The notes: generated by a model from the sequence alone, not told the origin. Positions 35,499 to 44,489 are shown, counted from the first letter of the stretch. The stretch: 64,000 bases of DNA from Flavipsychrobacter sp. (GCA_041392855.1 JAWKLD010000001.1:2590001-2654000), one strand, 5' to 3'. Translations and numbers: made by a program.

Positions 35499-36032
35499 TT
35501 ATTTCCAGCAAGATTGATCGGTAACTACTAGCTTATTTGTATCAAAGCCTTTAGCGCTTACCTTTTGTAAAAGCTGCTCATAAAGCTCTTTATCCATCTC
35601 TGGCGTTCGGGACAATATCCATAAGTATTTACGATTGGGGTGCCCTACAACTGCGTAAGAGTAATTGTCAGCTAGCTCAATTATCCAATACTTACCTCTG
35701 AATGGCCAAAAAAACTGTACTGCTAGTTTAGCATTGGACTTTTTGTCTTTTACAAATGCTTTTCCGGTTACTGTTTTGCGCTTGCCTTCAACATTACAAG
35801 AGTTGATCACCTTAAGGCTGCCATTATCGTTCATGCTATATTCGGCAGTAGTACAAGAGCAACCCTTTTGAAAGCTTTGAGGAAAAGAGGCGATCTCATA
35901 CCACTTACCTAAATACTGCTCCACATCTACATACTTTACCGTTTTCAAATCTTTCATAGTACAGGAAGATAACAAAACAGCTACTAAACCTAGCAACAGA
36001 TATATGTTCTTATTTACAATTGATATACTCAT
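35499..36032 (-). CDS. blc: Outer-membrane lipocalin (Blc-like lipoprotein)
   Basis: 177 aa. Lipobox LSSC with Cys24 as the predicted lipidated residue. The lipocalin signature VEQYLGKWYEIASFP is at the mature N terminus, followed by TAEYSMNDNGSLKVINSC and a C-terminal YLWILSRTPEM typical of Blc. It probably binds lysophospholipids or fatty acids at the outer membrane during envelope stress or storage. Single gene. Confidence 0.92.
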   Translation of the reverse strand: MSISIVNKNIYLLLGLVAVLLSSCTMKDLKTVKYVDVEQYLGKWYEIASFPQSFQKGCSCTTAEYSMNDNGSLKVINSCNVEGKRKTVTGKAFVKDKKSNAKLAVQFFWPFRGKYWIIELADNYSYAVVGHPNRKYLWILSRTPEMDKELYEQLLQKVSAKGFDTNKLVVTDQSCWK

Positions 36033-36142
36033 AAGTATAACTTTTAGCTAATAAAACAGCATTTATATAAATATTCCATTAAAAATACATACAAAAACAG
36101 CTGATTTACCAACAGAAAGTTAAAAACAGCCGTCTCTTAAAA

Positions 36143-36156
36143 GACCAAACTTGGTC
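36143..36156. repeat. Palindrome upstream of the T9SS cargo gene, candidate operator
   Basis: GACCAA-AC-TTGGTC, a perfect 6-bp dyad with a 2-nt spacer, 7 nt before the ATG at 36164. Too close to the start for a terminator; it could bind a regulator or form a small hairpin at the initiation site. Confidence 0.4.
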
Positions 36157-36163
36157 CCTTATT

Positions 36164-38080
36164 ATGAAGCACTATTTGCTATATGCAGTCATTGCAATAG
36201 TTACCCTTTTTAGCCTTCGGGCTAATAGCCAAAACCTAGTGCCTAATCCTTCCTTTGAAGATTTTAACGCATGCCCCTCTAGCATATCAAGTTTAGCCTA
36301 CTCGCCTACTTATATAGATTTCCCAACGGTAAAAGCATGGAATAATCCATTGAACGATGCTACTCCAGATTATTTTAATAGATGTGCACAAGTTAACACA
36401 GGAGTCTCTGTACCAAGTAATAGTTTTGGGTATCAAAATGCACGTACAGGCAATGGTTATGCAGGGATTATAGCTTGGGAAGCCAGCTATCAGGGTGGAG
36501 TGCAAACGCTGGATTATAGTGAGTATATACAATGTAAGCTCAATCAACCTCTGCAAAAAGGAGAGCGCTATTGTGTTACTTTTTTCGTTAATGCGGGTGT
36601 AGTGCAATCGCAGCCTTACAACTATGTAGGTATAGATGAGCTGGGCGTAAATTTTGCGGCAGCTAAAACCTCTGTAGGAACAGGCTATACACTTAACTTG
36701 CCTTATGCAGTTATTAACCGTACTGGCAGATTTCTTACCGATACATCAAACTGGGTAAGGGTATCTGATATATATATCGCCAAAGGTGGGGAAGAATGGC
36801 TAACCATGGGGCGCTTTAAGAAAGGAGGAACACCTAATATTAAACCAATACACCCTGCAATCCCTAATATTGCCAATAACACAAGAGCGTATATATATAT
36901 TGATGATGTAAGTGTTATCAAACTGAAAAATACAGATACTACTTACGCTACTCATGATTCGAGTTATTGTTTAGCGCAGCATTTACCTATGCCACTAAGT
37001 AGTAGCGGGCAAGATGGGGAATACTATTTGTGGAGTAACGGAGCTACAACAAAAGACATAACAGCAACAAAAGATGGTAAATATTGGTGTACTTCTTATG
37101 CCAATTGCCATACCTATATAGATACTTTTATTGTTCAATACAGGCATCCCGAGAAATTATCACTTGGCAATCAGATAGTGAATTGTAAAAACGAACCTGT
37201 CACGATCAATTCGTCAGTAAAGTTTGATACTTATACTTGGAGTAACGGAGCTACAAGTGACAAAATTGTAGTGTCAAAAACAGGTGTGTATGCACTTACT
37301 GCTACTAATAGATGTGGTACTCAAACAGATTCAGTACACGTCTATATACAACCCCCTACACCACAGCCCCTTGTCAATGACACTACTGTTTGCCAATTTT
37401 CTCAGCCTGTATTAAACGTAAAAGGAGAGCAACTACAGTGGTATGTCAATGCTGCAGGTGTAGTAGGAGGCCTAACACAACCTGCTGTCATAACACAAGA
37501 GCCAGGCTATTATGACCTATTTGTTTCGCAAAAGATAGGAATGTGTGAAAGCCCTAAGAAAAAAGTAAGGATCAATGTGACCTATACGCCGCACGAAGAG
37601 CTGGAAGATAATGAAATAATGTGTCAGAACTCAACTAGGTTGATAGGTAACGAATTGCCTTATGGCGTACTGTATAAGTGGAATACTGGAGATTTTGACT
37701 GTTGCATAAAGCCTTACAGGGAAGGGGTGTATAAAAGATCGACCAGAAATGAGTGTGGCTCTTATATAGATACAGTATACGTCGGTTTCTCTCTTTGTGA
37801 AGATTGCTTGGTACTGCCAAATGCCTTCACTCCTAATGGTGATGGAAGCAATGATGAGTTTAAACCAATAGTAACCTGCCCTGTATCTATGTACAAAATG
37901 AGTGTTTATAACAGATGGGGTGAGTTGGTCTTCAAAACAGATAATCCCTTCACTGGTTGGAGAGGTACTGTACAAGGTCAACCTGCGAACATGGGTACTT
38001 ACCTCTATATCATTGAGTATAGAGCCAGATCAACCAAAAGAGACCAGTTTCTTAAAGGAAATATCACACTATTGCGTTAA
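36164..38080 (+). CDS. Large secreted protein with Ig-like repeats and T9SS type-B (gliding-motility) C-terminal domain
   Basis: 638 aa. A signal peptide (LLYAVIAIVTLFSLRANSQ) is followed by a jelly-roll-like N-terminal domain (NLVPNPSFEDFNACPSS, about 24-250) often seen in surface adhesins. Three repeats of the form W-S/N-x-G-x...Y...C-x-x-x-D-x-V follow (about 285-535). The CHU_C/gliding-type sorting domain (about 545-638) begins VLPNAFTPNGDGSNDEFKP and contains MSVYNRWGELVFKTD. It is expected to be exported by T9SS and surface-attached. Ligand unknown. Monocistronic with a candidate operator at the start. Confidence 0.88.
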   Translation: MKHYLLYAVIAIVTLFSLRANSQNLVPNPSFEDFNACPSSISSLAYSPTYIDFPTVKAWNNPLNDATPDYFNRCAQVNTGVSVPSNSFGYQNARTGNGYAGIIAWEASYQGGVQTLDYSEYIQCKLNQPLQKGERYCVTFFVNAGVVQSQPYNYVGIDELGVNFAAAKTSVGTGYTLNLPYAVINRTGRFLTDTSNWVRVSDIYIAKGGEEWLTMGRFKKGGTPNIKPIHPAIPNIANNTRAYIYIDDVSVIKLKNTDTTYATHDSSYCLAQHLPMPLSSSGQDGEYYLWSNGATTKDITATKDGKYWCTSYANCHTYIDTFIVQYRHPEKLSLGNQIVNCKNEPVTINSSVKFDTYTWSNGATSDKIVVSKTGVYALTATNRCGTQTDSVHVYIQPPTPQPLVNDTTVCQFSQPVLNVKGEQLQWYVNAAGVVGGLTQPAVITQEPGYYDLFVSQKIGMCESPKKKVRINVTYTPHEELEDNEIMCQNSTRLIGNELPYGVLYKWNTGDFDCCIKPYREGVYKRSTRNECGSYIDTVYVGFSLCEDCLVLPNAFTPNGDGSNDEFKPIVTCPVSMYKMSVYNRWGELVFKTDNPFTGWRGTVQGQPANMGTYLYIIEYRARSTKRDQFLKGNITLLR

Positions 38081-38150
38081 GTACATTTACATAATCGGAA
38101 AAAATATACCCCTATCAGCATTTCTGTGTCAATAGGCAGCTAGTATTGTG

Positions 38151-38158
38151 TAAATTTG
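38151..38158 (+). promoter_or_regulatory. feoB -7 promoter box
   Basis: Exact TAnnTTTG (TAAATTTG), 13 nt before the ATG at 38172. No clear -33 TTG at the expected spacing, consistent with a regulated promoter. Confidence 0.6.
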
Positions 38159-38171
38159 CACTCTTATCCAT

Positions 38172-40283
38172 ATGCAGAGTGAGTATACGATAGCGTTAGT
38201 GGGCAATCCTAACAGTGGGAAAAGTTCTCTTTTCAATACACTTACTGGGTTGAATCAAAAAGTGGGGAACTTTCCCGGAGTGACCGTAGACAAAAAGACG
38301 GGCGTTGCTGCAATAAGTGACGGTTTTTCTGCTAATATCATTGATCTACCAGGGTCTTATAGTCTTTATCCTAAGAGTGCAGATGAGCAGGTGACCTATG
38401 AAGTACTGTTGAATAGTAGTGGTAATGATAGTCCAGATCTTATTGTTGTGATAGCAGATGCCGCTAACTTGAAGAGAAATTTACTCTTCTGCTCACAGAT
38501 CATGGATTTGGGAGTGCCTGTTGTGATCGCATTAACGATGAACGACATCGCCCGTAAAAAAGGCATAAGAATAGATACTAAAGAACTACAAAGACTAATG
38601 GGGGCCCCTGTAGTATCTATAAACCCAAGAAAGAACAAAGGCATAACCCAGCTAAAAAAAGCTATTGAAGGGGTAAAAAACCTACATCCGAATACAAGTG
38701 CCAGATCATTTATTGATATAAAAGAAATATCGGGAGAATGGTTGGCAGATATAAGGTCTATTTGTACGCTGGAGAGCGATTACAATGCTTTACATACCGC
38801 ATGTAATTATCTAGAGCTTAGCTACCTTACTGCTGCACAGCGGATAAGAATAGGGGCGCTACTCGATGAGGTTAAGTTTCATAAAGCCAAAGTGCAGGCG
38901 GAAGAAATAGTACAACGCTACAAAAAGATAGATAGCATCATGAAGCGTTGTGTGGTGGAAGAGCATCCTCTAAAACGTGCTGTTGTAAGCGAGCGTATTG
39001 ATAAAATGTTGCTCCATCCCTTATGGGGCAATGTGGTATTGTTACTAGTTCTCTTTACTCTTTTTCAAAGTATTTTTTGGTTGGCAGACTACCCCATGAC
39101 ATGGGTAGATGAGGGATTTGCCTTTGTGAGTAACTGGCTAGATGGTGTAATGGCGGACAGCTTGTTTAAAGATCTACTCATTAACGGACTGCTGGCAGGT
39201 ATAGGAGGTGTAGTCATCTTTATACCACAGATAATGATACTATTTGGTTTTATAACCATACTAGAAGACAGTGGTTATATGGCACGTATCAGTTTCTTAA
39301 CAGACCGACTAATGCGTAGTGTAGGACTGAACGGTAAATCCGTAATGCCTTTAATAAGTGGTATGGCTTGTGCAGTTCCCGCTATAATGGCAGCACGCAC
39401 GATACAGAATAAGAAAGAAAGGCTGATCACTATTATGGTGACCCCATTAATGAGTTGTTCGGCAAGGCTTCCTGTATATACTATACTAATAGGTTTAGTG
39501 GTGCCTGATGAAAGTGTGGGCATATTCAATTTGCAAGGGTTGGTACTCATGGGGTTGTATCTGCTGGGTTTTGTAATGGCAATGATCGTATCTAAGGTGA
39601 TGAGCATGACCATGAAGATGAAAGGTGCTACATCTTTTTTAATGGAGCTACCTGTATACCGCATGCCTCGCTGGAAGAATGTAGGTATTACTATGGTAGA
39701 AAAGGCCAAGATATTCATTACCGATGCCGGTAAAGTAATATTGATCATCTCCATATTATTATGGGGTTTGGCAAGTTTTGGCCCACCATCCAAAATGGAT
39801 GCAATAGATGCTAAGTATGCCTCTTTGATAGAACAACAACCCCAACATGCAGATAGCTTAAGAAATTTAAAGGGTACGGAACGTTTAGAAAACTCATTTG
39901 CAGGGATAGTTGGTCATGCTATGGAACCTGTAATAAGACCTTTGGGTTACGACTGGAAAATAGGAATCGCGCTGGTTACTTCATTTGCAGCAAGAGAGGT
40001 TTTTGTGAGTACTATGGCCACACTATATAGTGTGGGCAATGAAGATGCTGGAGAAACGTTACGTCAAAAAATGAGTACAGCCCGTAGAGCTGATGGCCGA
40101 CCTGTATACACGCTAGGTACAGGCATTTCTTTATTGATATTCTACGTGTTTGCCATGCAATGTATGAGTACTATGGTAATTGTAAAAAGAGAAACAGGCA
40201 GCTGGAAGTATCCGATCTATCAATTTTTGTACATGTTCGCTATTGCCTATTTAGGGGCTTTTATTGCCTATAATATCTTCTAG
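38172..40283 (+). CDS. feoB: Ferrous iron transporter FeoB
   Basis: 703 aa. The N-terminal G domain has G1 (GNPNSGKSSLFN), a G2-region VDKKTG, G3 (DLPGSYSL) and a G4 variant (LTMNDIA instead of the usual NMxD). After about residue 280 come the membrane core and gate motifs (SGMACAVPAIMAARTI; TPLMSCSARLPVYTIL; SFAAREVFVSTMAT). It imports Fe2+ across the inner membrane. No feoA gene or FeoA domain is found here. Monocistronic. Confidence 0.95.
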   Translation: MQSEYTIALVGNPNSGKSSLFNTLTGLNQKVGNFPGVTVDKKTGVAAISDGFSANIIDLPGSYSLYPKSADEQVTYEVLLNSSGNDSPDLIVVIADAANLKRNLLFCSQIMDLGVPVVIALTMNDIARKKGIRIDTKELQRLMGAPVVSINPRKNKGITQLKKAIEGVKNLHPNTSARSFIDIKEISGEWLADIRSICTLESDYNALHTACNYLELSYLTAAQRIRIGALLDEVKFHKAKVQAEEIVQRYKKIDSIMKRCVVEEHPLKRAVVSERIDKMLLHPLWGNVVLLLVLFTLFQSIFWLADYPMTWVDEGFAFVSNWLDGVMADSLFKDLLINGLLAGIGGVVIFIPQIMILFGFITILEDSGYMARISFLTDRLMRSVGLNGKSVMPLISGMACAVPAIMAARTIQNKKERLITIMVTPLMSCSARLPVYTILIGLVVPDESVGIFNLQGLVLMGLYLLGFVMAMIVSKVMSMTMKMKGATSFLMELPVYRMPRWKNVGITMVEKAKIFITDAGKVILIISILLWGLASFGPPSKMDAIDAKYASLIEQQPQHADSLRNLKGTERLENSFAGIVGHAMEPVIRPLGYDWKIGIALVTSFAAREVFVSTMATLYSVGNEDAGETLRQKMSTARRADGRPVYTLGTGISLLIFYVFAMQCMSTMVIVKRETGSWKYPIYQFLYMFAIAYLGAFIAYNIF

Positions 40284-40373
40284 GCAAGGCTTTCAGGTTA
40301 TTTTAGGTATAAATACTTTTCATAATGATTAGTTAATGGGTGTATATTTAAGGGAGAAAGTGCAAGTGTAATA

Positions 40374-40381
40374 TATTTTTG
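40374..40381 (+). promoter_or_regulatory. -7 promoter box of the PAS sensor gene
   Basis: Exact TAnnTTTG (TATTTTTG), 102 nt before the ATG at 40484; the leader of about 100 nt includes a small hairpin around 40445-40470. Confidence 0.45.
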
Positions 40382-40483
40382 TGTCGCTGTTATTAATAAG
40401 TCTATTATTAAATAGCAGTTTCAAAACACACACAAAATAAAAAACACGCCGTAAGGAGTGTTTGTATAAAACAAACATCAATT

Positions 40484-41545
40484 ATGAAGGAAGTCACTAA
40501 CTTCTTTAAAAACCTTTTTGAGTATCAAGATTTCCGCTCTTTTTGGGAGAGTGGTAACTGGACTCAATTTCACGGATGGTTCTACATCATTAGCGATCTA
40601 CTTGTATGGTCTGCCTATTTTATCATACCAATTCTTATCCTATTTTATGTAGTAAAGAAAAAGAAACCTGTAGGGTTCAATAGTCTTTATTTACTATTCG
40701 CTTCATTTATCCTATTTAGTGGTGCTACTTATTTTGTAGATGCACTTATGTTCTGGGTGCCTACTTATCGTATCAGTGCGCTAATAAGATTTATCACAGG
40801 TGCTATTAGCTGGATAACAGTTTTCTATGTAGTAAAGATATTAGCAAAGGCTTTTTCTATGCGCTCGGGCGAAGAGATGCAACAAGAAATTGATCATAGA
40901 AAAGAGGTAGAACAAGAGCTGAAACAAAAGAATGAGCAACTACAGGAAGCAGAGAAGATAGCAAAGATAGGCTACATCAAATGGGATGTAATGCAAGAGA
41001 CCGTAGAGCTATCGGAAGCTGCTGAAGAGATCTTGGATATCAAAGTTGGTAAGGATTTGAACTACACGAATTTCTCAAGTATTATTCATGAAGATGATGT
41101 AAAACACTTGGAGAAAGTAATTGATACCATATTCATAAAAAAGTTCTTTCCAGATTTCTATTGCAGGGTTATTACCAAGTCCAAAGAAGTAAGACATATA
41201 CTCGTTCGTGGTCAGGTAATACTTACGGAAACAGGTCTTATTTCTGTTGTTAAAGGAACAATACAAGATGTAACACAACAACGCTTGTATGTACAGAAAA
41301 TACAATTACAAAACCAGAAACTAAAAGATATTGCTTGGATACAATCGCACAAAGTACGTGCCCCTGTGGCTTCTATAATGGGTATGATCCAACTGTTTAA
41401 TAAAGAGAACCCTGAAGACCCGATCAATGAGCAGGTACTTGAAGGTATTTCGGAAGCAGCAGAAACACTAGACCAAGTAATTAAAGAAATAAATGCTAAG
41501 ACAGAGACGATGAAGATAGTAAAGCAGCAGGAAGGTGATAAATAG
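40484..41545 (+). CDS. Ethylene-receptor-like membrane PAS protein with HisKA-type helix but no ATPase domain
   Basis: 353 aa. Residues 31-125 form three membrane helices resembling the plant/cyanobacterial ETR1 sensor (YIISDLLVWSAYFIIPILIL ... FSGATYFVDA). The ETR1 copper ligands Cys and His align with Ser79 and Tyr83, so copper/ethylene binding is unlikely; Asp38 is kept. A coiled coil (about 130-158) and a PAS domain (about 158-268) follow, then a HisKA-like helix with His289 (DIAWIQSHKVRAPVASIMG). The protein ends there: the HATPase domain is absent and no kinase lies downstream. It may be phosphorylated by another kinase, or signal by dimerisation. Confidence 0.82.
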   Translation: MKEVTNFFKNLFEYQDFRSFWESGNWTQFHGWFYIISDLLVWSAYFIIPILILFYVVKKKKPVGFNSLYLLFASFILFSGATYFVDALMFWVPTYRISALIRFITGAISWITVFYVVKILAKAFSMRSGEEMQQEIDHRKEVEQELKQKNEQLQEAEKIAKIGYIKWDVMQETVELSEAAEEILDIKVGKDLNYTNFSSIIHEDDVKHLEKVIDTIFIKKFFPDFYCRVITKSKEVRHILVRGQVILTETGLISVVKGTIQDVTQQRLYVQKIQLQNQKLKDIAWIQSHKVRAPVASIMGMIQLFNKENPEDPINEQVLEGISEAAETLDQVIKEINAKTETMKIVKQQEGDK

Positions 41546-41663
41546 TCACCTTCTTGTAACTATCTTTTAAAAAAGGAAGTTGTTATAGTGTATAAATAGC
41601 ACCAATGGTCGGGTGCTATTTTTTTGTATCTATATAAGGTGTTCAACTACAAAAACGAAATGT

Positions 41664-41671
41664 TACTTTTG
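41664..41671 (+). promoter_or_regulatory. -7 promoter box of the ALDH-RidA operon
   Basis: Exact TAnnTTTG (TACTTTTG) only 5 nt before the ATG at 41677, so transcription should begin at or next to the start codon. It overlaps the alternative GTG at 41671, excluding it. Confidence 0.6.
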
Positions 41672-41676
41672 TGATT

Positions 41677-43134
41677 ATGGAACTAAAAACTCCCCAAAAT
41701 ATAACTAACTACATAGGTGGCGAATTTGTAGCTCCTGAAGGTGGCGCTTATATAGATAATGTGAACCCAGCAACAGGAGAGGTGTATTGTAACATACCTG
41801 ATAGTACGGAGGCAGATGTGGCAAATGCAGTAAAGGCGGCAAAAGCTGCTTTTGGCGAATGGAGTACAACACCTGCTGAGAAAAGGTTTAAAGTACTTAA
41901 TAGAATAGCAGAATTAATTGAAGAGAACCTCGATGCGCTCGCATTGGCAGAGAGTAATGATAATGGTAAGCCATTATGGTTGAGCAAAAAGGTGGACATA
42001 CCTCGTGCCTCTAGCAATTTTAGGTTCTTTGCTACGGGATTGATGCATTTCAGTACCGATAGCCATAGCATGGAAGGTAGAGCTATTAACTACACATTAC
42101 GTCAGCCTGTAGGTATTGTGGGTTGTATCTCTCCTTGGAACTTACCATTGTATTTATTCAGCTGGAAGATAGCACCTGCACTAGCAGCTGGAAACTGTGT
42201 TATAGCAAAGCCTAGTGAGGTAACGCCAATGACCAGCTATATGCTAAGCCTTATTTGTAAAGAAGCAGGCTTGCCAGATGGGGTATTGAATATAGTACAC
42301 GGCAATGGGCCAAATTGTGGTAGTGCCATAGTAGCCCACCCAGAAATAAAAGCCATATCCTTTACAGGTAGTACGCGAGCAGGTAAGCACATTGCAAGTG
42401 TGGCGGCACCTATGTTTAAAAAGCTGTCATTAGAGTTGGGGGGTAAAAACCCTAATATCATATTTGCTGATTGCGATTGGGATAAAGCCATGCGCACTAC
42501 ATTGCAATCTTCTTTTGCCAACATGGGTCAGATATGTCTTTGTGGTAGCAGGATACTAATAGAAGAGAGCATCTACGAAAAGTTTAAAACAGAGTTCGTT
42601 GAAAGAGCTAAAAAGCTTACAGTGGGCGATCCTCTTGATGAGACAAGCAAGCAGGGTGCTATAGTGAGCAAGATGCATTACGATAAAGTGCTAAGCTGTA
42701 TAGAACTGGCTAAAGAAGAAGGAGGTAAAATATTACTGGGTGGTAATGCCATTAAGCCTGAAGGTAGATGTGAGAACGGTTATTTTATAGAGCCAACCAT
42801 CATAGAAGGGCTTGGTGCCAGCTGCCGTACCAATATGGAAGAGATATTTGGCCCTGTAGTTACCTTACAGCCATTTAAAGATGAGGAAGAAGCCTTAAGA
42901 TTGGCGAATACCAGCGATTATGGTTTGGCGGCTACAATATGGACGCAAGATGTAACCAGAGCCAACCGTGTAGCTGCTAACGTAGATAGTGGTATCGTTT
43001 GGGTAAACTGTTGGCTACTCCGCGATTTGAGAACGCCATTTGGTGGTATGAAAAACTCAGGCGTGGGAAGAGAAGGTGGCTGGGAAGCTATGCGCTTCTT
43101 CACCGAGCCTAAGAATGTTTGTATAGAACTGTAA
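41677..43134 (+). CDS. Aldehyde dehydrogenase, 2-aminomuconate/2-hydroxymuconate semialdehyde type
   Basis: 485 aa. NAD(P)-binding motifs (GCISPWNLPLYLFSWKIAPA; SFTGSTRAGKHIAS), the catalytic Glu in LSLELGGKNPN and the catalytic Cys in MGQICLCGSR are present. The ICLC-x-SR pattern and the adjoining RidA gene match the ALDH8A1/NbaE/XylG branch. It would oxidise 2-aminomuconate 6-semialdehyde to 2-aminomuconate with NAD+, as in tryptophan or kynurenine breakdown. Assignment to this substrate rests partly on the neighbour. No other kyn genes are in the window. Confidence 0.85.
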   Translation: MELKTPQNITNYIGGEFVAPEGGAYIDNVNPATGEVYCNIPDSTEADVANAVKAAKAAFGEWSTTPAEKRFKVLNRIAELIEENLDALALAESNDNGKPLWLSKKVDIPRASSNFRFFATGLMHFSTDSHSMEGRAINYTLRQPVGIVGCISPWNLPLYLFSWKIAPALAAGNCVIAKPSEVTPMTSYMLSLICKEAGLPDGVLNIVHGNGPNCGSAIVAHPEIKAISFTGSTRAGKHIASVAAPMFKKLSLELGGKNPNIIFADCDWDKAMRTTLQSSFANMGQICLCGSRILIEESIYEKFKTEFVERAKKLTVGDPLDETSKQGAIVSKMHYDKVLSCIELAKEEGGKILLGGNAIKPEGRCENGYFIEPTIIEGLGASCRTNMEEIFGPVVTLQPFKDEEEALRLANTSDYGLAATIWTQDVTRANRVAANVDSGIVWVNCWLLRDLRTPFGGMKNSGVGREGGWEAMRFFTEPKNVCIEL

Positions 43135-43153
43135 ATTATTAGAATAGAAAAAT

Positions 43154-43576
43154 ATGTCTGAAAAATTATCTACTAATAAAGCGCCAAAACCTGTAGGCTT
43201 ATATCCGCACGCGCGTAAGGTGGGCAACTTACTTTTCCTTTCAGGAATAGGACCACGAGAAGCAGGTGAAAATGATACTGTAGTACCAGGTTTGACATTG
43301 GACAAAAACGGCAACTTCATTGACTTCGATTTTGAAGCGCAATGCCGCAACGTGTTCGACAATGTGAAAATAGTACTGGAAGAATGTGGTAGCAGTTGGG
43401 ATAAGCTGGTAGATGTAACGGTGTTCTTAGTAAATATGAAGCGCGACTTTCATACCTACAATAAGATATATGCGGAATATTTTAAGGATAACCAGCCTTG
43501 CCGTACTACAGTAGAGATCAGCTCATTGCCTACGCCAATAGCTATAGAGCTGAAATGTATTGCAACGGTAGACTAA
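43154..43576 (+). CDS. RidA-family protein, probable 2-aminomuconate deaminase
   Basis: 140 aa. RidA/YjgF fold with the conserved Arg in PCRTTVEISSLP and the terminal IELKCIATVD. The N terminus KAPKPVGLYPHARKVGNLLF resembles the AmnD/NbaF branch rather than housekeeping RidA. It follows the ALDH by 19 nt, so its likely substrate is the ALDH product, 2-aminomuconate, which it would hydrolyse to 4-oxalocrotonate and ammonia. A general imine deaminase role is the alternative. Its last 4 nt overlap the convergent lipoprotein stop. Confidence 0.82.
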   Translation: MSEKLSTNKAPKPVGLYPHARKVGNLLFLSGIGPREAGENDTVVPGLTLDKNGNFIDFDFEAQCRNVFDNVKIVLEECGSSWDKLVDVTVFLVNMKRDFHTYNKIYAEYFKDNQPCRTTVEISSLPTPIAIELKCIATVD

Positions 43577-44409
43577 GGTATACGAACAGGAATATCTATT
43601 CTTAGTTGTTTCTGGAAATGATTGCCATCCTTGTCTATACCTCTTACTCTCCACATTACTGCCCTTATTACTGGGTATAAAGGCTTTTGGTTAGTGTGGC
43701 TAACATCTTTTACGCTGTTTTCCCAGCTTACCTGTGCCGACCTGCGCATGCGTTTACTTTTAGTAGCACGGTTTACTGCATTGCGGATGGCATTGTTGGA
43801 TACTTTGGTATAGTCAAGGTTTTTGATGTCCAACTCTTCAAGGTTGTACATGCCATTCTTGCCTTCCATGCTTTTCCAGTCGGTAAGCTTGCGTAGAGAT
43901 GTTAACTCTAACATGCCTAAGTCATTACTCACCATAATAACTGTTTGGTAGCGCATGGCTACTTCTTTAATCGTTGCTCCTTGTAGTATGAGGTAGTTAT
44001 TGTCAAGTGTACCACTGGTTATTTGGTAGCTAGCACCGTGTGCTTTTTTAAGATCTTGTTCTTGAAAGGTTCTGGTAGTAATACTCGGGATGAACATGGT
44101 AACCTGTGGGAAAGGTACTTTCAGCCCACCACCACTTAGCATCATCTCTTTAGAGACTACAACATTCTTTTTAGCTTGTTCAAACCTTACAGAGTCTGTG
44201 AGCACTTCTTTTACTTCCTCTTCTTCAGCAGGTGCAAAGTCCAGATCAAGAACTAGGTCTTGCAAGTAAACAGAGTCCGTTTCTGTGACAATTGTTCTTT
44301 CGTTGCCAAGTATAATCGGACCACGATCTTCACCCTCGTTATTGCAAGCAAGTGTGAACAATGCTAGTAGCCCTATCAATAAAATATTGGTGTAAGAAAA
44401 TTGTTTCAT
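43573..44409 (-). CDS. Hypothetical lipoprotein
   Basis: 278 aa. Signal peptide with lipobox LFTLAC (Cys22). An acidic stretch (FAPAEEEEVKEV) follows, then a soluble beta-rich domain with a basic segment (NRATKSKRMRRSAQ) and the C-terminal VIRAVMWRVRGIDKDGNHF. No family was recognised. Single gene; a hairpin at 44434-44460 separates it from the upstream E1 gene on the same strand. Confidence 0.7.
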   Translation of the reverse strand: MKQFSYTNILLIGLLALFTLACNNEGEDRGPIILGNERTIVTETDSVYLQDLVLDLDFAPAEEEEVKEVLTDSVRFEQAKKNVVVSKEMMLSGGGLKVPFPQVTMFIPSITTRTFQEQDLKKAHGASYQITSGTLDNNYLILQGATIKEVAMRYQTVIMVSNDLGMLELTSLRKLTDWKSMEGKNGMYNLEELDIKNLDYTKVSNNAIRNAVNRATKSKRMRRSAQVSWENSVKDVSHTNQKPLYPVIRAVMWRVRGIDKDGNHFQKQLRIDIPVRIP

Positions 44410-44433
44410 ATCAGAATGCTACACGAAAATAAG

Positions 44434-44460
44434 AAACGCCCTGACTTATGCAGGGCGTTT
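44434..44460 (-). terminator. Terminator of the E1 gene
   Basis: 10-bp perfect stem (44434-44443 with 44451-44460), GC-rich core, 7-nt loop. It lies 30 nt past the E1 stop on the - strand, ahead of the lipoprotein start. Confidence 0.8.
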
Positions 44461-44489
44461 TGTAATTAATATTATTATAAAACGTTAAA

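Noticed and set aside
39275..39793. 172-codon open frame antisense to feoB
   Set aside because: Mirror of conserved FeoB membrane helices; no family similarity.
40445..40470. Hairpin in the leader of the PAS sensor gene as a riboswitch or attenuator
   Set aside because: Stem is short with an internal mismatch, no T tract and no known aptamer motif; kept only as a note in the promoter entry.
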